Assembly (NCBI RefSeq): GCF_029962835.1
Contig: NC_080583.1
Span: forward strand, 67,131,158 to 67,195,157
Direction: 5' to 3'
Source of the DNA: Magnolia sinica
Taxonomy: Eukaryota > Streptophyta > Magnoliopsida > Magnoliales > Magnoliaceae
DNA: 64,000 bases
The translations under genes and the position numbers were made by a program. A model generated the notes under the pieces. The model saw only the letters and a list, made by a program, of their open reading frames with translations, was not told the origin of the DNA and searched no databases. Below are positions 1 through 12,965 of the stretch, piece by piece; position 1 is the first letter of the stretch; the number at the start of each line of letters is the position of its first letter.

Positions 1-1900
1 AATTTCAATTTCGAAACTTTTGTTAATTTTCATTCAGATAGTTTGAATAAAAATTCCATATTGTAAAACAACATTCCTATTTTGATGGGGTTGTTTACTT
101 GTTGCTTGTTAGTTAGGTACATAAAAGGCATCACGCCATGGAGCTCTTCATCTGCTTGACGGACTTCATTGAATTGAGTATGTCTTTCAAAATCTATTTT
201 AAAGTCTTTCATTGTAAATTTTGTTTTTTGTATTTTTATTTCTAGTTAATTATGACCATTTGCTATTTTCCACCCTTTGAAATGTCTGGAATGATAGATC
301 CCCGCAAAGTGAATTGGACTCTCTTGAAGCCAATATCTTCAGAGAATGATGGAAGAATTGTAACATCATATCTTAAGAAAACTCGCGACAATAATCTTAA
401 TGACAAATTGACCTGAGATTTGATGGTTTTTCTTGTTTTCTTCGATGATTACTTTTCATTTGGGCCTGTTTATGTAGGTGAATGAAATTTTTTTTATTCC
501 AAGTTTCCAATTCTGCTTATGGTTTCTATTGCCTACAACTCTATGTTGAAATGTATTTTATTGTTTCACATAAAAGGGTGTCTCAAAGTTGATGCGTACT
601 CTTTTCACCCCGAGAGAAACAAAACTCAATTAGGTATATGATACTCAGGTTGTGGATTACGCTTGATACGTAGGCATGCAAAAACTTAGATAAAACCTTT
701 TAAATTGTGCAACCACTGTCATGAAGTCACAATCCCAAGATCAAATTGGTTGAAAAATCCAAACCTCCGATTCGTGGACATTTGTTTGTGGAAATACGAC
801 TATTGGATATTTTTCATTTTAACTGTCCAATAAATGTCCACCAATCCAATAGTTAGATAATCAAATAAGCTTGATTTTTAGTCCATGATACATCTACCCT
901 GGGTAACAAAATTTTTATGGTTTAATTTGACTATTATGCCACATGTGCAATTTCTAAATTTGAGTGCCTATGTATCACACTCATCCGGAGTATCAACGTT
1001 CGTCTCGAACTCAATTGAGTTTTGCTGGTGGTTTCTATGCAAAATGACAAATAACTGCTTGTATGGAGCTATACTGAGAACTTGTTTACAATGAAAAAAT
1101 TTCCCAATTCCTTTTAAGTTCCTTCAACATGTTAGTGATATTCTAGATCATATTTCTTTAAGCTATATGTTTGCATAAGTGCTTTTAGGTTTTAATTATG
1201 TTACACTGGTTGGGTGAAAATTTGGTTTTGTTTCAAGTTGTGTTTGGTTTGGATATGAGTTTCTAAAGTATCTTTTGGTTTTAAATTAAGCCAAGTTAGT
1301 GTCTATGTCTAATGCAGATGAAGTTATATCGTCTCTAGTGAGTGGTAAAATGGCCAATGCAGATGAAGCTAGCTTGTCTCCAGTGGGTGTGAAAAAGTCA
1401 CAGAGACAGATGAGTCCCCATCTACAGGCATTGGGAGAACTTGAATTTAGTAAGGCATTTTTTATATTAATCTATAATTGGAAGTGAGTTAATGAATTCA
1501 TGAATACATACATGTAGCAACTCATGCTCATGAATTGAGAGCCCATTGAAAATTAAATCAATAATCGAGCTTCCTGTTTTGCGTTGTGTTGATGCGATAT
1601 AGATAAATAATTGACGGGTTCAAGTGTTGGAGGTAAAAGGGACATTCTTCTTCTTGATGTGTGCATTTTTTTGACAATTTCTTCGTAGGGCTATTTAGGA
1701 ACTTGGAGTATAAGGGGCCATTTGGATGCTTGTAAATGGTTTAAGTTGTAAATGATTTACAGGTGCCTGTTGTATGTGGATTTAAGATGTAAATGATTTA
1801 CAGTAAGATTGTCTGTGTTTGGATAGCCTGTAAGGAGAGCCAATCTTTCGTTTGCAAGTTTCTCTTCTAAAATTGTATCCTCAATGGAGGTTAAGTTGAA
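1..1900. other. AT-rich intergenic DNA, no recognised gene
   Basis: No recognisable protein family is present. Short open frames occur (minus 30-212, plus 885-1094, plus 1299-1487, and a 45-codon plus frame at 283-420), but none resembles a known domain or has convincing splice context. The plus frame at 1299 is Ser/Ala rich and could be an exon of an unknown gene, but I cannot support that. Two copies of a 15-base dyad, TGTAAATGATTTACA, lie at 1747-1761 and 1788-1802 inside a stretch that begins GGGCCATTTGGATG, a start reminiscent of hAT or Tourist MITEs. Confidence 0.5.
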
Positions 1901-2090
1901 ATTGTGGTAATGACCACTTTAGTAGAAGTGAGAATATGCCAAGGTGTCCTAGAGGGGGTGTATAGGACTTTTTAAAATTTTATGATGATTTAAAACCTAT
2001 CAACCATATCCTAATATAATATGCAAGTATCAGGATTTTTTTAATGTAACTCTAATGCCTTTCAAGCCAAATAGAGGATCCAATCATAAG

Positions 2091-5000
2091 TGTAACACCT
2101 CGGGTTTTCAGGGGCTGTGTAGGAATTTGGCCTCCAAATTCTCGGGTATCGCTTATATCCTAATTATGGTAATTTGTACATAAATCAGTTTAAATGAGAA
2201 ATAAAGGAATCGGCTGGAACATAAACCACAACCACAACTAATCTACTGAAATAAATGTGACTAAGAACTATAAGTCTATAAGAATATCAAATGGGTTGCA
2301 CAAGGCGTCGCCCAAAAATTTATAAAATAAATGTCCAAAAGAAATGGTGCGCTAGATCCATAGCTCAACAACCTATAATCAATCCACACAGTCTACGGTG
2401 ATCCGCCCATAAGATGGAAGTAAGAAGCTCCTCTTCCTCATCCATGCTCACCCCACTTATCTCGTCGAGTTCCGCCTCACCTACATCTAATGACGTGTCT
2501 GGTTGGTGTTTTAAAATACTGTCCCAGAGTGGGAGTGAGTAACTAACTCAGTGGGTGCCATTAGCCATAAGTTACATCAAATAACAATTCCATAATGAAT
2601 TTAATGAAAAAATATAAATTCACACATCTCTAACTAATCTTGTTAAATGCGTATGCTTGAATTATGGTATGATGCATGACCTCACCCACAACACTTCCTC
2701 GAGCGACTTCATCTCACAGTCGCGCATGACCAACACTCCCTCATTGCAACCTCAATTGCCGAGTTGTCAAATCCTAGCTAATGCGATGCATGGATAATGT
2801 TAGCCAAGTTTTTGGTTAATTTCATTCATTTAGCAGGTTGGGAAAACTGGTATACCTTGATGATATCAATGCCCTCATCCATCGAGGCTAGGACCCCGTG
2901 ATCTTTGATCCCATCGAGGTCCCCACCCCCGATTGTAAGCACGTGGGGAGTACTAGAAAGCGGGATCACTCACGGTCACTACAGGGAGGCTCGTCACTCT
3001 AGCGTAAGCCAACAGCTTGGGTACAGTGTCCCATTCCACCATGCCCGGCTCACATGACTGTGGATCAGTTTTCAGCTGTTGTCAGTGGGCGTCAATGGGA
3101 GAGGGGTGTTCCAGGTTCCAAATGCGCATGAACAAACGTGGTTAACAAGCATAGTTGGTTAGTCGGTGGACTAGACTGCCCAAGTTTAGGCGAGCACATA
3201 ACGGACGACATCGGGTGCAAGCAACCCACATAGTCCGACTACTGTCGCACATTCACATTTGCCTAAATCCGTCAGTCTAGTCACAAGATGGTCCTACTAA
3301 AGAAAACCACCTTCACCAATCCTGGTTCCCTGACCGACCTAGAAAATGGATTGTATTTAATAACACTTCAACAATTAAGAGTTCATCTTCTGGCACAAGT
3401 GAAATCATATGCACAATATATCGAGCATGAAGTTTCAGGTTGTTAATATAAATATAACTACTCTTAATAGCACGAGTTAGACATGTGTTTGTGTGTGGTG
3501 CTGGATTATTGAAGAGACCAAGGACAACACACCACTCAAAGTACAAGAATATAACAAGAAATAATACAATCATACATGTTATAGGGAAAATCATGCAAGA
3601 ATCAAATATGAGATAATCATGCAACACCAATTTCATGCTCAAACATGTTGAAAACCAAACAAATAGCAATTTATCATTATATGGATGTTGGGGGACCTAA
3701 TATGTAAGTTTCTAGCTAGGTTTTTCCTAAATCACTCATGCACATCACTCTAGCATTTACAAACATTAAATTTATCTTAAAATTAGTACTTGGCCACCTA
3801 GGGATAATGGTCCGCACCTTGTGACGTTTCACCCAACTCATGGTGCTCGTTGGGTTAGAAAATTGGAGAAAATGATTCCTATACCAATTTAGAAGCAATT
3901 AGGTAAGATTCATGCAATTCATTTTAGAAAAACCTAGGTTGGGAAGTAGGATTTATTTCTTACCTTCCAATTATGAATAGAGCAGAGGAAAATGATTGAT
4001 GCTAGGGCTTTGATTGGAGGAAACTGATGAAGGGAAGTACTAAAGCCTCCACCACCCAACTCTTTCTTCTTGTCTTCTTCTTTCTCTTCCTCTTTCTCTC
4101 TTTCTCTCCTTTGAAAATGCAAATTCGTATGGGAAAAGGGGGTGCCCAAATGAAGCCCTTATATAGTGCCATATTTGGTGTAAATGACCCTAATGGTTGG
4201 GTTTTTACTATACTAGCCCTATGGGAGGGTTTTTCTAACCTTTAGGGCCCATTATGGGGTTACAAGTTGATATACACCGTAGGATAGTTAGCCCTAATGA
4301 TGATCTACATATGGATATGATCGGCCCACCATTTGGATGTGTTAATCAACGGATATAATTAAAAGTCTGTTTAACGGTCACCGATAGTCGATCGGGGCCG
4401 TGACTATATGGATATGAGCAGGAAAATATCATTAATCGGTACTCTAATTTTGGTTGTGGATTGACGGTCCGAAAGCCACAATTTCATGAAAGAGTGGAAT
4501 GTCTATTTCAATTAAGTTTCAGATTTCGGCATAGGGGATTCGCGCGTTGCAAGCAGTTAGCTTTCGGCCCAAGTTGAACTGTTCTGGACACTACCCAGGT
4601 CTAACTCCCGCGATGGACGTCGAGCCCAGTAAGACGGGCATTATTCTATAGTTTTGGAACTAGTAGTCCACTAACGAGCAGTTTAGAGCTTGTTCAAAAA
4701 ATCGGGGCATTTCTGAAATGAATTTGATTTTAAGATTTCTCATGGGCAATGATTAGGGTTTGGATTAACTATGTTCATAGTGTGGCTTATTTATAATTAG
4801 TGAAAGTGGAGATTTGGTCATGATTACTCTAAACTGGCGGTTATAGGCTAAAAGAGTAACAGGGTTGATTTGGTCTATTAGTCAGGATCCGGGCCTTATC
4901 TAACTCGGCTCCGAGTAGATCCTTTAATTTAATTACGATTGTCTTGATTAATTAGTAGTAGGTTGGTTAGATTTAGGCTTTGTGTGAGCAAATCATGTGG

Positions 5001-5206
5001 CTAAATTCGGTGTTTAAGTGATCGAGCAGATTCGTTGGCTTCCTACGGTTGATTAATCGGACTTGTGCGGTTCTATACTAGTACCACCCGTGTATAAACT
5101 AACACTGAGTGCTAATGGTCAGTAAGTGATAATATAAGTTAATTACATTTTAAAAAAATTCAAGGATTTTTGAAAATCCAAAACAGTGAAAATTTAGGAC
5201 GTTATA
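2091..5206 (-). mobile_element. Solo Gypsy-type LTR with perfect ATAAG target duplication
   Basis: The block is bounded by TGTAACACCT at the left and GACGTTATA at the right, and is flanked by ATAAG at 2086-2090 and again at 5207-5211. On the minus strand it starts TATAACGTCC and ends GGTGTTACA, the same end style as the LTRs of the Gypsy element at 15,005-34,861. It also shares internal words with them, such as the GTGACGAGCC-type repeat near 2,970-3,070 and the CACTCACTCCCAC stretch near 2,500. No internal coding region is attached, so it is a solo LTR of a related chromovirus-like family, 3,116 bases long. Confidence 0.8.
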
Positions 5207-5499
5207 ATAAGACTATTCAAAATATAAACAAGATGAGGAACATGATAGATATGACTTTATGTGAGATGTGATTCTAATTAGTTCTAGATAATCATGTAAG
5301 CATGCATTATAAGAACATTCAGAGAAATCACACAAGTATTAAAAGTAAATAACAATCCTAAACACAGTCATTTTTATAATGGTTCGACTATGTGTCTACT
5401 CCAATTCCAGCGGACGCACTCAACCCTTGAGTGTATCGGATCTCACTAACGGAGGTTTCAAATCAGGTTTACCTCAAAGCAGTATAACCTACACAAGGC

Positions 5500-5860
5500 T
5501 GACTCTAGGACCTACACAAGATACTTAACGTGTCTCCATGAGACACAAGTTTATGCCTCACATAGGAGAAAGGGTCAACACACATCACCCAGGTTTTAGG
5601 CCACACAGGTCGAGGATCTACACAAGGAACCTAGAGTTTATGCCCTACAAAAGAACAAAGGTCAACACACAGCACCTCGGGTTTTAGGCCACACAGGCCA
5701 AAGACCTACACTAATGGCCTAAGTTTATGCTCACTAAGAGCAAGGGTCAACACACAACACCCAGGGTTTTAGACCACACAGGTCAAGGACCTACACTAAG
5801 GACCCAAGTTTATGCTCACCAAGAGCAAGGGTCAATACAACACCCACATGTATTCTCCTG
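5500..5860. repeat. Imperfect tandem repeat of about 50-90 bases inside the LTR
   Basis: The words GGGTCAACACACA, GGTTTTAGGCCACACAGG and CTACACAAGG recur four or five times in order. The reverse complement of the same pattern (TTGTGTAGGGC, AAATTT, GGTTC) is seen at 57,460-57,790 in the Copia LTR there. It is a tandemly repeated part of the LTR and not host sequence. Confidence 0.65.
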
Positions 5861-6424
5861 TCGGAGGCTACCTATGAGGACTTGAAAGGGGTGAGAATCA
5901 CCTATGACCTAATCCTATACAAAGAAATTATCAGCAGGGTCTCTGGACTCTAATGACTTATAGATAAGTAGATGAATCCCATTAAGCACGTTAACGAAGA
6001 TCTCCTCCTTTGATGATGAAGAATCTTCAACTCCCTTTAACCGCAATACAAATGATACTCCAATGTATAGCGACGAGTTGGGTCAAGGTTATATTGGAAT
6101 CCTACTCTATTAAATATTTTCCTATTTTAGAAACAGATTGATTTCAAGCATCTAAGCATTCAAGGTATCCCAGCTCAATGATTTTCCATTAAGGTAGTAG
6201 CTGGATGATCCTTGAATGTGTAAGTTCATTCCCCATTCCACTCTATTGAATATCAATAATGAGGGTGGGTTGGAAGATGAACTCCCATGCGAGAAAAGGG
6301 CTTAGGGTAGGTGATCTAAATTAAACACTCAAAGGCTCTATCTCTTTTCTCTACAAATAACTTAAGGAGGCAAGCTCTCATTAAATAGGTAAAAAGTTTC
6401 AATAGAAATAAAACAGTCATATTT

Positions 6425-7245
6425 TTGATAGAGTTCGATATCATCGAGCGGGCTTCGATATCATTGAGCGTATACTCTCGATAGCGTCGAATGGCCGCTC
6501 GATGACACAAACTTAATCTTTCAAACACTTTTGAACCTTTTTGCCAATTGATTGAGGAAATCGAACATGCTTCGATGTCATCGGATTTCAAACTCCGATT
6601 TCATCGACCTATGGTTCGATTCCTTGACATTTAAAAAACAAGGGAGCAGACTTGCCTTAGAAACTTAATAGGTATTGATATGATCGAGCATCCCTTGATA
6701 TCATTTGATTTTGAATATCGATGATATCGATAACAGTTTCGATTCATCGATCTTTTTAAAGAATTTTCCTATAAACTCGCTGGACAGTTTTTTGTCTGAA
6801 TTCGATGACATCGACCTGGTATCGATATGATTGATCTTTGAATATCAATATCATCGAGTGACTCTCGATACCTCGACCATTTAAAATAATTTACCTGAAA
6901 GCTTGTTGGTCAGATTTGTGTCCCAATCCGATATCATCGATGGTCCATCGATATCATCGAGATTGGAATTTTGAAGATATCGAGACTCTATTCGAGACAT
7001 CGAAAATCACATGATTTTCCTTATTTGCTTTCTGGACACAGACTAACTAGATGTCAATTTTATCGAGCTATTTCGATGAACTCGAGATTTGAAAGTCGAT
7101 GATATCGATCTTGTCATCGATTCATCGATAATTCAGCTCAATATTCATTTTGGCTGCCGAACATCTAAAGTCCTTATTCGATAACATCAAGTGTGTTTTG
7201 AGGACATCGATAATAGAGTCCGATTTCATCGAAGCACTGTCGATA
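6425..7245. repeat. TCGAT-rich degenerate short repeat array
   Basis: This stretch contains dozens of copies of a loose motif of the type TCGATATCATCGAG, spaced roughly 15-40 bases apart, with ATCGAT, TCGA and GATATC palindromes. It lies in the middle of the minus-strand Copia LTR, at the same relative place as the GATGGCATCGAAG arrays at 35,360-35,820 and 53,240-53,625. The function is unknown. Confidence 0.75.
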
Positions 7246-7512
7246 AATTGACAAAGGCTGAAAACTTATAGATTTTCCTGATTTTGCAAAATAGTTTTCA
7301 CACCTTAAACCCTATGTTGTTATAAGCATTTTTAAGGGTTTTATTTACCTAGTGTTTTGGGACATGGGATGTAAGGCTAAGTTTTCCTTTGTAGAGATCT
7401 AAAGCCACATCTGATTGAGGCAGACACTTAAACAATCTTACTATGGGGCTCACTTGTCTTGCTGACTCAACTCTCAAGCTAATTGACAAACCAGGGCACT
7501 TTCATGAGTTTC

Positions 7513-8288
7513 TTTCTTAAATTTAATACGACATGCAATTCTAGTTATTTAGTAGATTTCAAAATTGAATTCTTTTTATTAATTTTCAATTTGAAAGTTT
7601 TAAACATTGATGAGTCATGTAATTCACTTTTCACATGTAGCTTACATTTTTTTAAAAAACTAAGTATGATATGGTGATGTTTTCTTCGTGGTTATTTAAA
7701 GTGTTCGGAACTAAGCTTGATGAACCATAATTGTTTTGAAAAAAATTATGTTGAAAAGCTAGTTAAAAAATAGGTATATCGAAAAGGGCTACCAATTGAA
7801 GTGAAAAAGAAAAAAAATATATCCATAAAAGAATGGAATGAAAAAAAAAAAAGAAGAATGAAATAGTGGACAATGAATTAAAAAAGAAGAAATAGCATAA
7901 AAGTCGTTGATGGAAAAAATTGAAAACTGGTAAATTTTGAAGGAATGGTTAATTCATTTGCTTTGGTTGATCTGTCCACTTTTAGGTAATTATGAGTTAG
8001 TATTATTGTAGAAACTAAAATTTTGAGGTGTGTTAAGATGTCACTATGCACTTATGAAACTCAATCTCCAGGATGTTCAATTAAAGGATTAATTTTTTGA
8101 AATCAATTTGGTTATTTACTAAGTGTTAAATATAGTATGTCAAAAGTTTTCAAAACTAGGATGCCTTAGAATTCTATTATTTAGAATGATTTAAGGATTA
8201 TAGGAAATTACAGAATGAACTCTTCTGAAAAGAATTTTTCTCTTGGATTTAAACATCTTTCGTATGTTTTGCTTGAGACTCGCAAAAT
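7513..8288. other. AT-rich stretch without recognised features
   Basis: Strongly A+T rich with A-runs near 7,800-7,860. No protein domain, terminal repeat or RNA structure was recognised. It could be decayed retroelement interior, but nothing in it supports that directly. Confidence 0.4.
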
Positions 8289-8616
8289 GATGGTTGGGGG
8301 TGTAATAATGCCTAAATATTGTATATTTATCCCTTATAGAATTGCATCCTTTTTCCATGCATTCAAGTGTTAAAATGATTTAATTAAATATGTTTTTAAC
8401 ATGCAGAGAAAATTCATAGTCCAATTTAAATATGTGCTTAAAGTAACGATTTAAAGGCTAAAAAGAGATGAAGCTGAAAGGCAATGAAGAATTAGAGACT
8501 TGAAGACCAAAGTTGATGATTGGAGGTGTCAAGGACCAAGGAAACAAAGTACTAGAGTGAGGAATTGAATATTGAATGCATCAAAGAAGAATGGAAGAAA
8601 ATCAATACTTGTCAAT

Positions 8617-8880
8617 TCTATCGATAGGTCTTCGATCCCAACAACAGGCCATCTATGGGATTTGATGCGTTCAAGCTTCATATTGATAAAATCTGAAATT
8701 TCTTGGCTACTTACTGGATTGTTTCTTCGATCCCATCAAAGGCACTTTGATCTCATCGAGAAATCATAAAATTTAAAAGTTAGTTGTTGGACAGTTTTAT
8801 ATATTCTTTGATTCCATCGAGTGATCATTCGATTATATTGACATGTCTTCAATAGCTTTTAATCTTATCAAAATCCCTAT
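8617..8880. repeat. TCGAT/ATCGA motif cluster
   Basis: Several TCGATCCCATC, CATCGAG and ATTCGAT words occur in about 260 bases, of the same style as the array at 6,425-7,245 but inside a different LTR family. Confidence 0.5.
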
Positions 8881-9202
8881 TGAAGGTGCACAGAAGTGCA
8901 TAAGTTCGTGAATTTTTTGAGGTGGTGTGGAATTGGGTCCTTCAAATCTATAAATAAAGGCCTGTAAGACATTTTCAATTAATCAACTAGGGTTTTTTTA
9001 GGTGATTCAAAGAGAAGGTGGAGCTCTTCCAATGTCATTCTTCTTCAATCGGTCCTTCTTAGTTTGTTTTTCTTTTTGTTTTTATTTAAAATGTTAGCTA
9101 TGCTAGGCCAATGTCTTAGCTAAGGTTAAAGGATAAATCTCTTGATGAATTTTTTAATTTAATTCATTTTAATTCAAGTTTGTGGTTTTCGAATATTGAA
9201 TT

Positions 9203-9791
9203 TGTTGCACAGCACGCCAACAATGCAATGAACCAAGATCCAATCTCCGGCCTCACCCACAAACAATAAACAAGAAGAAATATAAACTAGAAAAAGAATC
9301 AAAGCATTCCAAACAAACCACAAGACAAGATATACGTGGAAAAAACCCAATAAGGGTAAAAACCATGGATGCAAACTTCCAATATGAAGAAAAATAAAGA
9401 TTACAAGGCAATATACTAACCTCTCCCTTGGAAGTACAGAGAAAACCCTTTGCCCACACCTTGGAATAACTCTCATGATACCTAAAAAAAGCCCTAAGAA
9501 CCCCTATTTATAGTTTAGGTAACTCCCCTTTCGTACCTCTGCGAAAACAGACTCAAAAATCCATAGTCCACATCAAATCCGGAAACGAATCTGCGTAACC
9601 TCGACTGGTCGAGCGGACCCTCGACTGGTCGAGCATGGGCCTCGACCGGACGAGCACATCGGAACCCAAAACTTGATGCTCGCTGGACTTTGAGTCGAGC
9701 AGTCCTTGACTAGTCGAGTGGGCCACTCAAATGGTCGAGCAAGGCACTCGACTGGTCGAGTGGCCGCCAGATGTGGCTCCACATCTTAACA
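9203..9791 (-). repeat. 3' LTR of the Copia element
   Basis: Begins TGTTGCACAGCACG and ends with ATCTTAACA on the plus strand. The paired copy is at 13,767-14,375. It holds a cluster of CTCGACTGGTCGAG palindromes at 9,600-9,770. Confidence 0.9.
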
Positions 9792-9859
9792 ATCTTCCAC
9801 TTGGAGACACATCACCATAAACATTCGTCTTCTAAATCCAGAGTGCACCACCTCCCCAG

Positions 9860-11660
9860 CTTCAAGCCCGAAGACCAATCAAAGCTGAACAGAGCTTCAG
9901 CTTCTCCCGTGTGATCGCCTTGGTCAGCATATCTGCAGGATTCTCACTTGTATGAATCTTCTCCAAAGCAATTGATCCATCTTCCAGTAATGAACATATG
10001 AAGTGATATTTGGTGGCATTATGCTTGGTCCTTGAGTGAAAGATTGAATTCTTAGCCAAATGTATTGCACTCTGACTGTCATCGTATAGCTTGCAATCTG
10101 TTTGCTTCTTACCTAACTCTTCCATGAAACCTTACATCCACACCATTTCCTTACACACTTCTGTAGCCGCAACTATTCTGCTTCCATCGTACTAATAGAT
10201 ACTATCTTCTATAACTGAGAAACTTAACTGACTGCAGCACTACCCAGAGAAAAAACATAACTTGTAGTGTTTCTTTTGTTGTCGATATCTCCTGTCAAAT
10301 ATGAATCCACGTAGCCTTGTAGCTTAATTTTCAATCCTTCATAATACAGCCCTACATCCTTAGTACCTACCAGGTATCTAAGAATCTACTTCATAGCTTC
10401 CCAATGTTCCTTCCCGGGGTTGTTCATGAACCTGCTAACAACTCCCACTACTTGAGCAATGTATGGCCTCGTGCTCACCATAGCATACATGAGACCCTCA
10501 ATAGCTGACGCGTATGAGACTTTAGCCATGTAGTCTCGTTCCTCCTGCGTCTTTGCACCTTGCTCCTTAAATAGCTTGAAGCCGTTGGATAATGGAGTGC
10601 TAATCGGTTTAGCACCTCCCATATTAAATCAAATAAGTACCTGAGTTGTGTACTTTGCCTGTGACAAAACTAGTTTTTTATTTTCTCTGTCGCGCTTTAT
10701 CCTCATGCCTAAGATTTATTTTGCAGTTCCTAAATCCTTCATGAAAAATTCTTTAGATAGTTGTCTTTTGAGATATGAGATGTCCTTCATGCTTGAACCG
10801 GCCACAAGCATATCATCAACATATAGAAGAAGGATATGTACGACGTACCAAACTTCTTCAAATAATAACAATGGTCTGCATAACATCTCCTAAAACCGTT
10901 TCTCAACATGAAACTGTCGAACTTCTTGTACCACTACCTTGGGGCCTACTTTAGGCCATATAGACTCTTCTTCAGTCTGCACACCTTATTCTCCTTTCCT
11001 GGTGCCACGTATCCTGTCGGCTAATGCATATATATCTCTTCTTCAAGATCCCTATGAAGAAAGGTTGACTTAACATCTAACAGCTCTAGATGTAAGTCCT
11101 CTGTAGCCACCATACTCAAGATCATGCGAATCGTAGACATTTTCACTACCGGTGAAAATATTTCAGTGAAATCGATACCTGCCTTTTGTTGAAACCTTTT
11201 CACAACCAATCTAGCCTTGTACCATTTCGAACCATCGTGCTCCTCCTTCAGTCTGTAAACCCACTTGTTATGAAGAGCTTTCTTACCCTTAGGTAGAGTG
11301 ACTAACTCCCATGTACGATTAGACTCAAGAGAGTCCATCTCATCATCCACAGCCTGCTCCTACTTATCTGACAGTAATGCTTCTTCAAAACACTCTGGTT
11401 CATCATTATTTGTCAGCAGTACATAATGTAAGGAGGGTGAGTATCGGACCGTGGGTCTCCTCTCCCAAGTAGACATCCTTACAACCGGTGTCTGTGGCTC
11501 TGCCTCATAATGCTCCTGTGCATGATCAGCCTATGGCGTTGTAACACCCGTGTCCAGTAACTCTTCCAACTCTACGAATTCTTTCTCCTCGACCTTATTT
11601 TCCTGCACACTGTCTTTATGCATCACTTTTTCATTGAAGACTACATCTTTGCTTTTGATG
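9860..11660 (-). pseudogene. Copia reverse transcriptase and RNase H region (fossil)
   Basis: Minus-strand frames show the Copia reverse transcriptase block (words such as YRLKEEHDGS, ARLVVKRF and DFTEIFSPV near 11,100-11,300) and a following RNase H block (LYDDSQSAIHLAKN near 10,060) with a C-terminal ADMLTK-type tail. The region is broken across several frames. It belongs to the 9,203-14,375 element and has no host function. Confidence 0.85.
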
Positions 11661-12960
11661 ATTTTCTTATTTTCTATATCCCAAAACTTGTAGCCAAAAT
11701 CATGCTACCCATAGCCTATAAACGTGCACCTTCTGGACTTTACATCCAGCTTGTTTCTATGCTCTACATCAATGTGAACATATGAAGTGCAACCAAATAC
11801 TTTGAGATGTACAAGGTTCACTTCTTTCCTAGTCCACGTTTCTTCTGGTAGCCCGCCATCCAATGGTGCTGAGGACTTCTATTGATGAGATATGCAGCAG
11901 TGTTCACTGCATCTGCTTAAAAGGTCTTGGGCAACCGTACATGTAACATCATGCTCCTGACGTGCTTAAGGACAGTCCTGTTAATGCGCTCAACCACGCC
12001 GTTCTGTTGTGGTGTCCCTAGAATCATTTTCTAATGTTTGATTCCATTTGTTGCACAATACTCCTCAAATTTCTTATCATAGTACTCCCTCCCCCCCCAT
12101 TATCAGATCTGAGACATTTTACTGTTTTACCTATCGCATTTTTTACCATTACTTTTCACTTTTTAAACACATCAAATACATCAGATTTATACTTTAAGAA
12201 ATAGACCCATATTTTTCTACTAGCATCATCAATAAAATAAACAAAATAACGTGAGCCACCAAGAGATAATACCTGTATCAGTCCCCACACATCATTGTGT
12301 ACAAGCTCCAATAGATGCGTCTTTGGAGCACATCCTGTCTTCTTAAAACTTACCCTCTTCTGCTTGCTATACATGTAGTCCTCATCGAATTCCAAGTCAA
12401 TAGACTTCAGCCCTAGTAGCTTCCCTTTTGACAATAGCACTTTCATCCCTTTCTCACTCATATGTTTCAACCTCTGATGTCATAACTGCCCATTCACTCC
12501 AGTTGATGCGACTGCGAGTGAACTATACAATCCTGAAGTCACATACAAAGTACCTTCCTTCTTGCCTCGAGATATCACTAAGGCACCTTTTGTGATCTTC
12601 CAGGAATCACTAGTGAATGTCATCACATAACCAGTATCGGGCAACTGCCCCACTGAGATCAAGTTCCATTTCAAACTCGGTACATGTCTAACATCCTTCA
12701 ATTTCAAGTTCGTTGCGTCTTTCTTATTTATATGAACATCGCCCTTTCCAACAATACTGCACGGCTCATTATCACCCAAGTATACCCTCCCGAAGTCACC
12801 TGATACATAATCACGTAGAACTGTCTTACATGAAGTGGCATGAAACTAAGCACCCAAGTCTATGACCCAAGACTCATTCCTCGCATTAAGAGACAAGATC
12901 AATGTCTCTGTGTCACTCTCCTCAGATAGATTCACTGAATCCTTCCTGCCTTAAGAGATT
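11661..12960 (-). pseudogene. Copia protease and integrase region (fossil)
   Basis: Minus-strand frames contain a protease-flank block (DVRHVPSLKWNLISVGQL near 12,670) and an integrase core block (LLELVHNDVWG and YFVYFIDDASRKIWVYFLK near 12,190-12,320). The order relative to gag and reverse transcriptase fits Copia. It is broken. Confidence 0.85.
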
Positions 12961-12965
12961 CCTTC

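Larger units (their letters stand above)
1900..7512 (-). mobile_element. Old SIRE-like Copia LTR, minus strand, split by a solo LTR
   Basis: Read on the minus strand, about 7,510 resembles the start of the LTRs at 35,040 and 52,911 (the shared words are CCCTGGTTTGTCAAT). The stretch 5,350-5,900 matches the tail of the LTR at 57,360-57,960, including the words AAGTGCGTCC and GTAGGGC-type repeats. The stretch at 1,930-1,960 matches the CCCCCC-rich tail near 58,180. It is therefore a diverged relative of the Copia LTR found later in the window, in the opposite orientation. Outer boundaries are approximate. It is a fossil, with no coding part recognised beside it. The solo LTR at 2,091-5,206 is inserted into it. 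Confidence 0.5.

Noticed and set aside
6425-7245. CRISPR-like array
   Set aside because: The repeats are short, degenerate and irregularly spaced, the context is a plant LTR, and there is no leader or cas gene.
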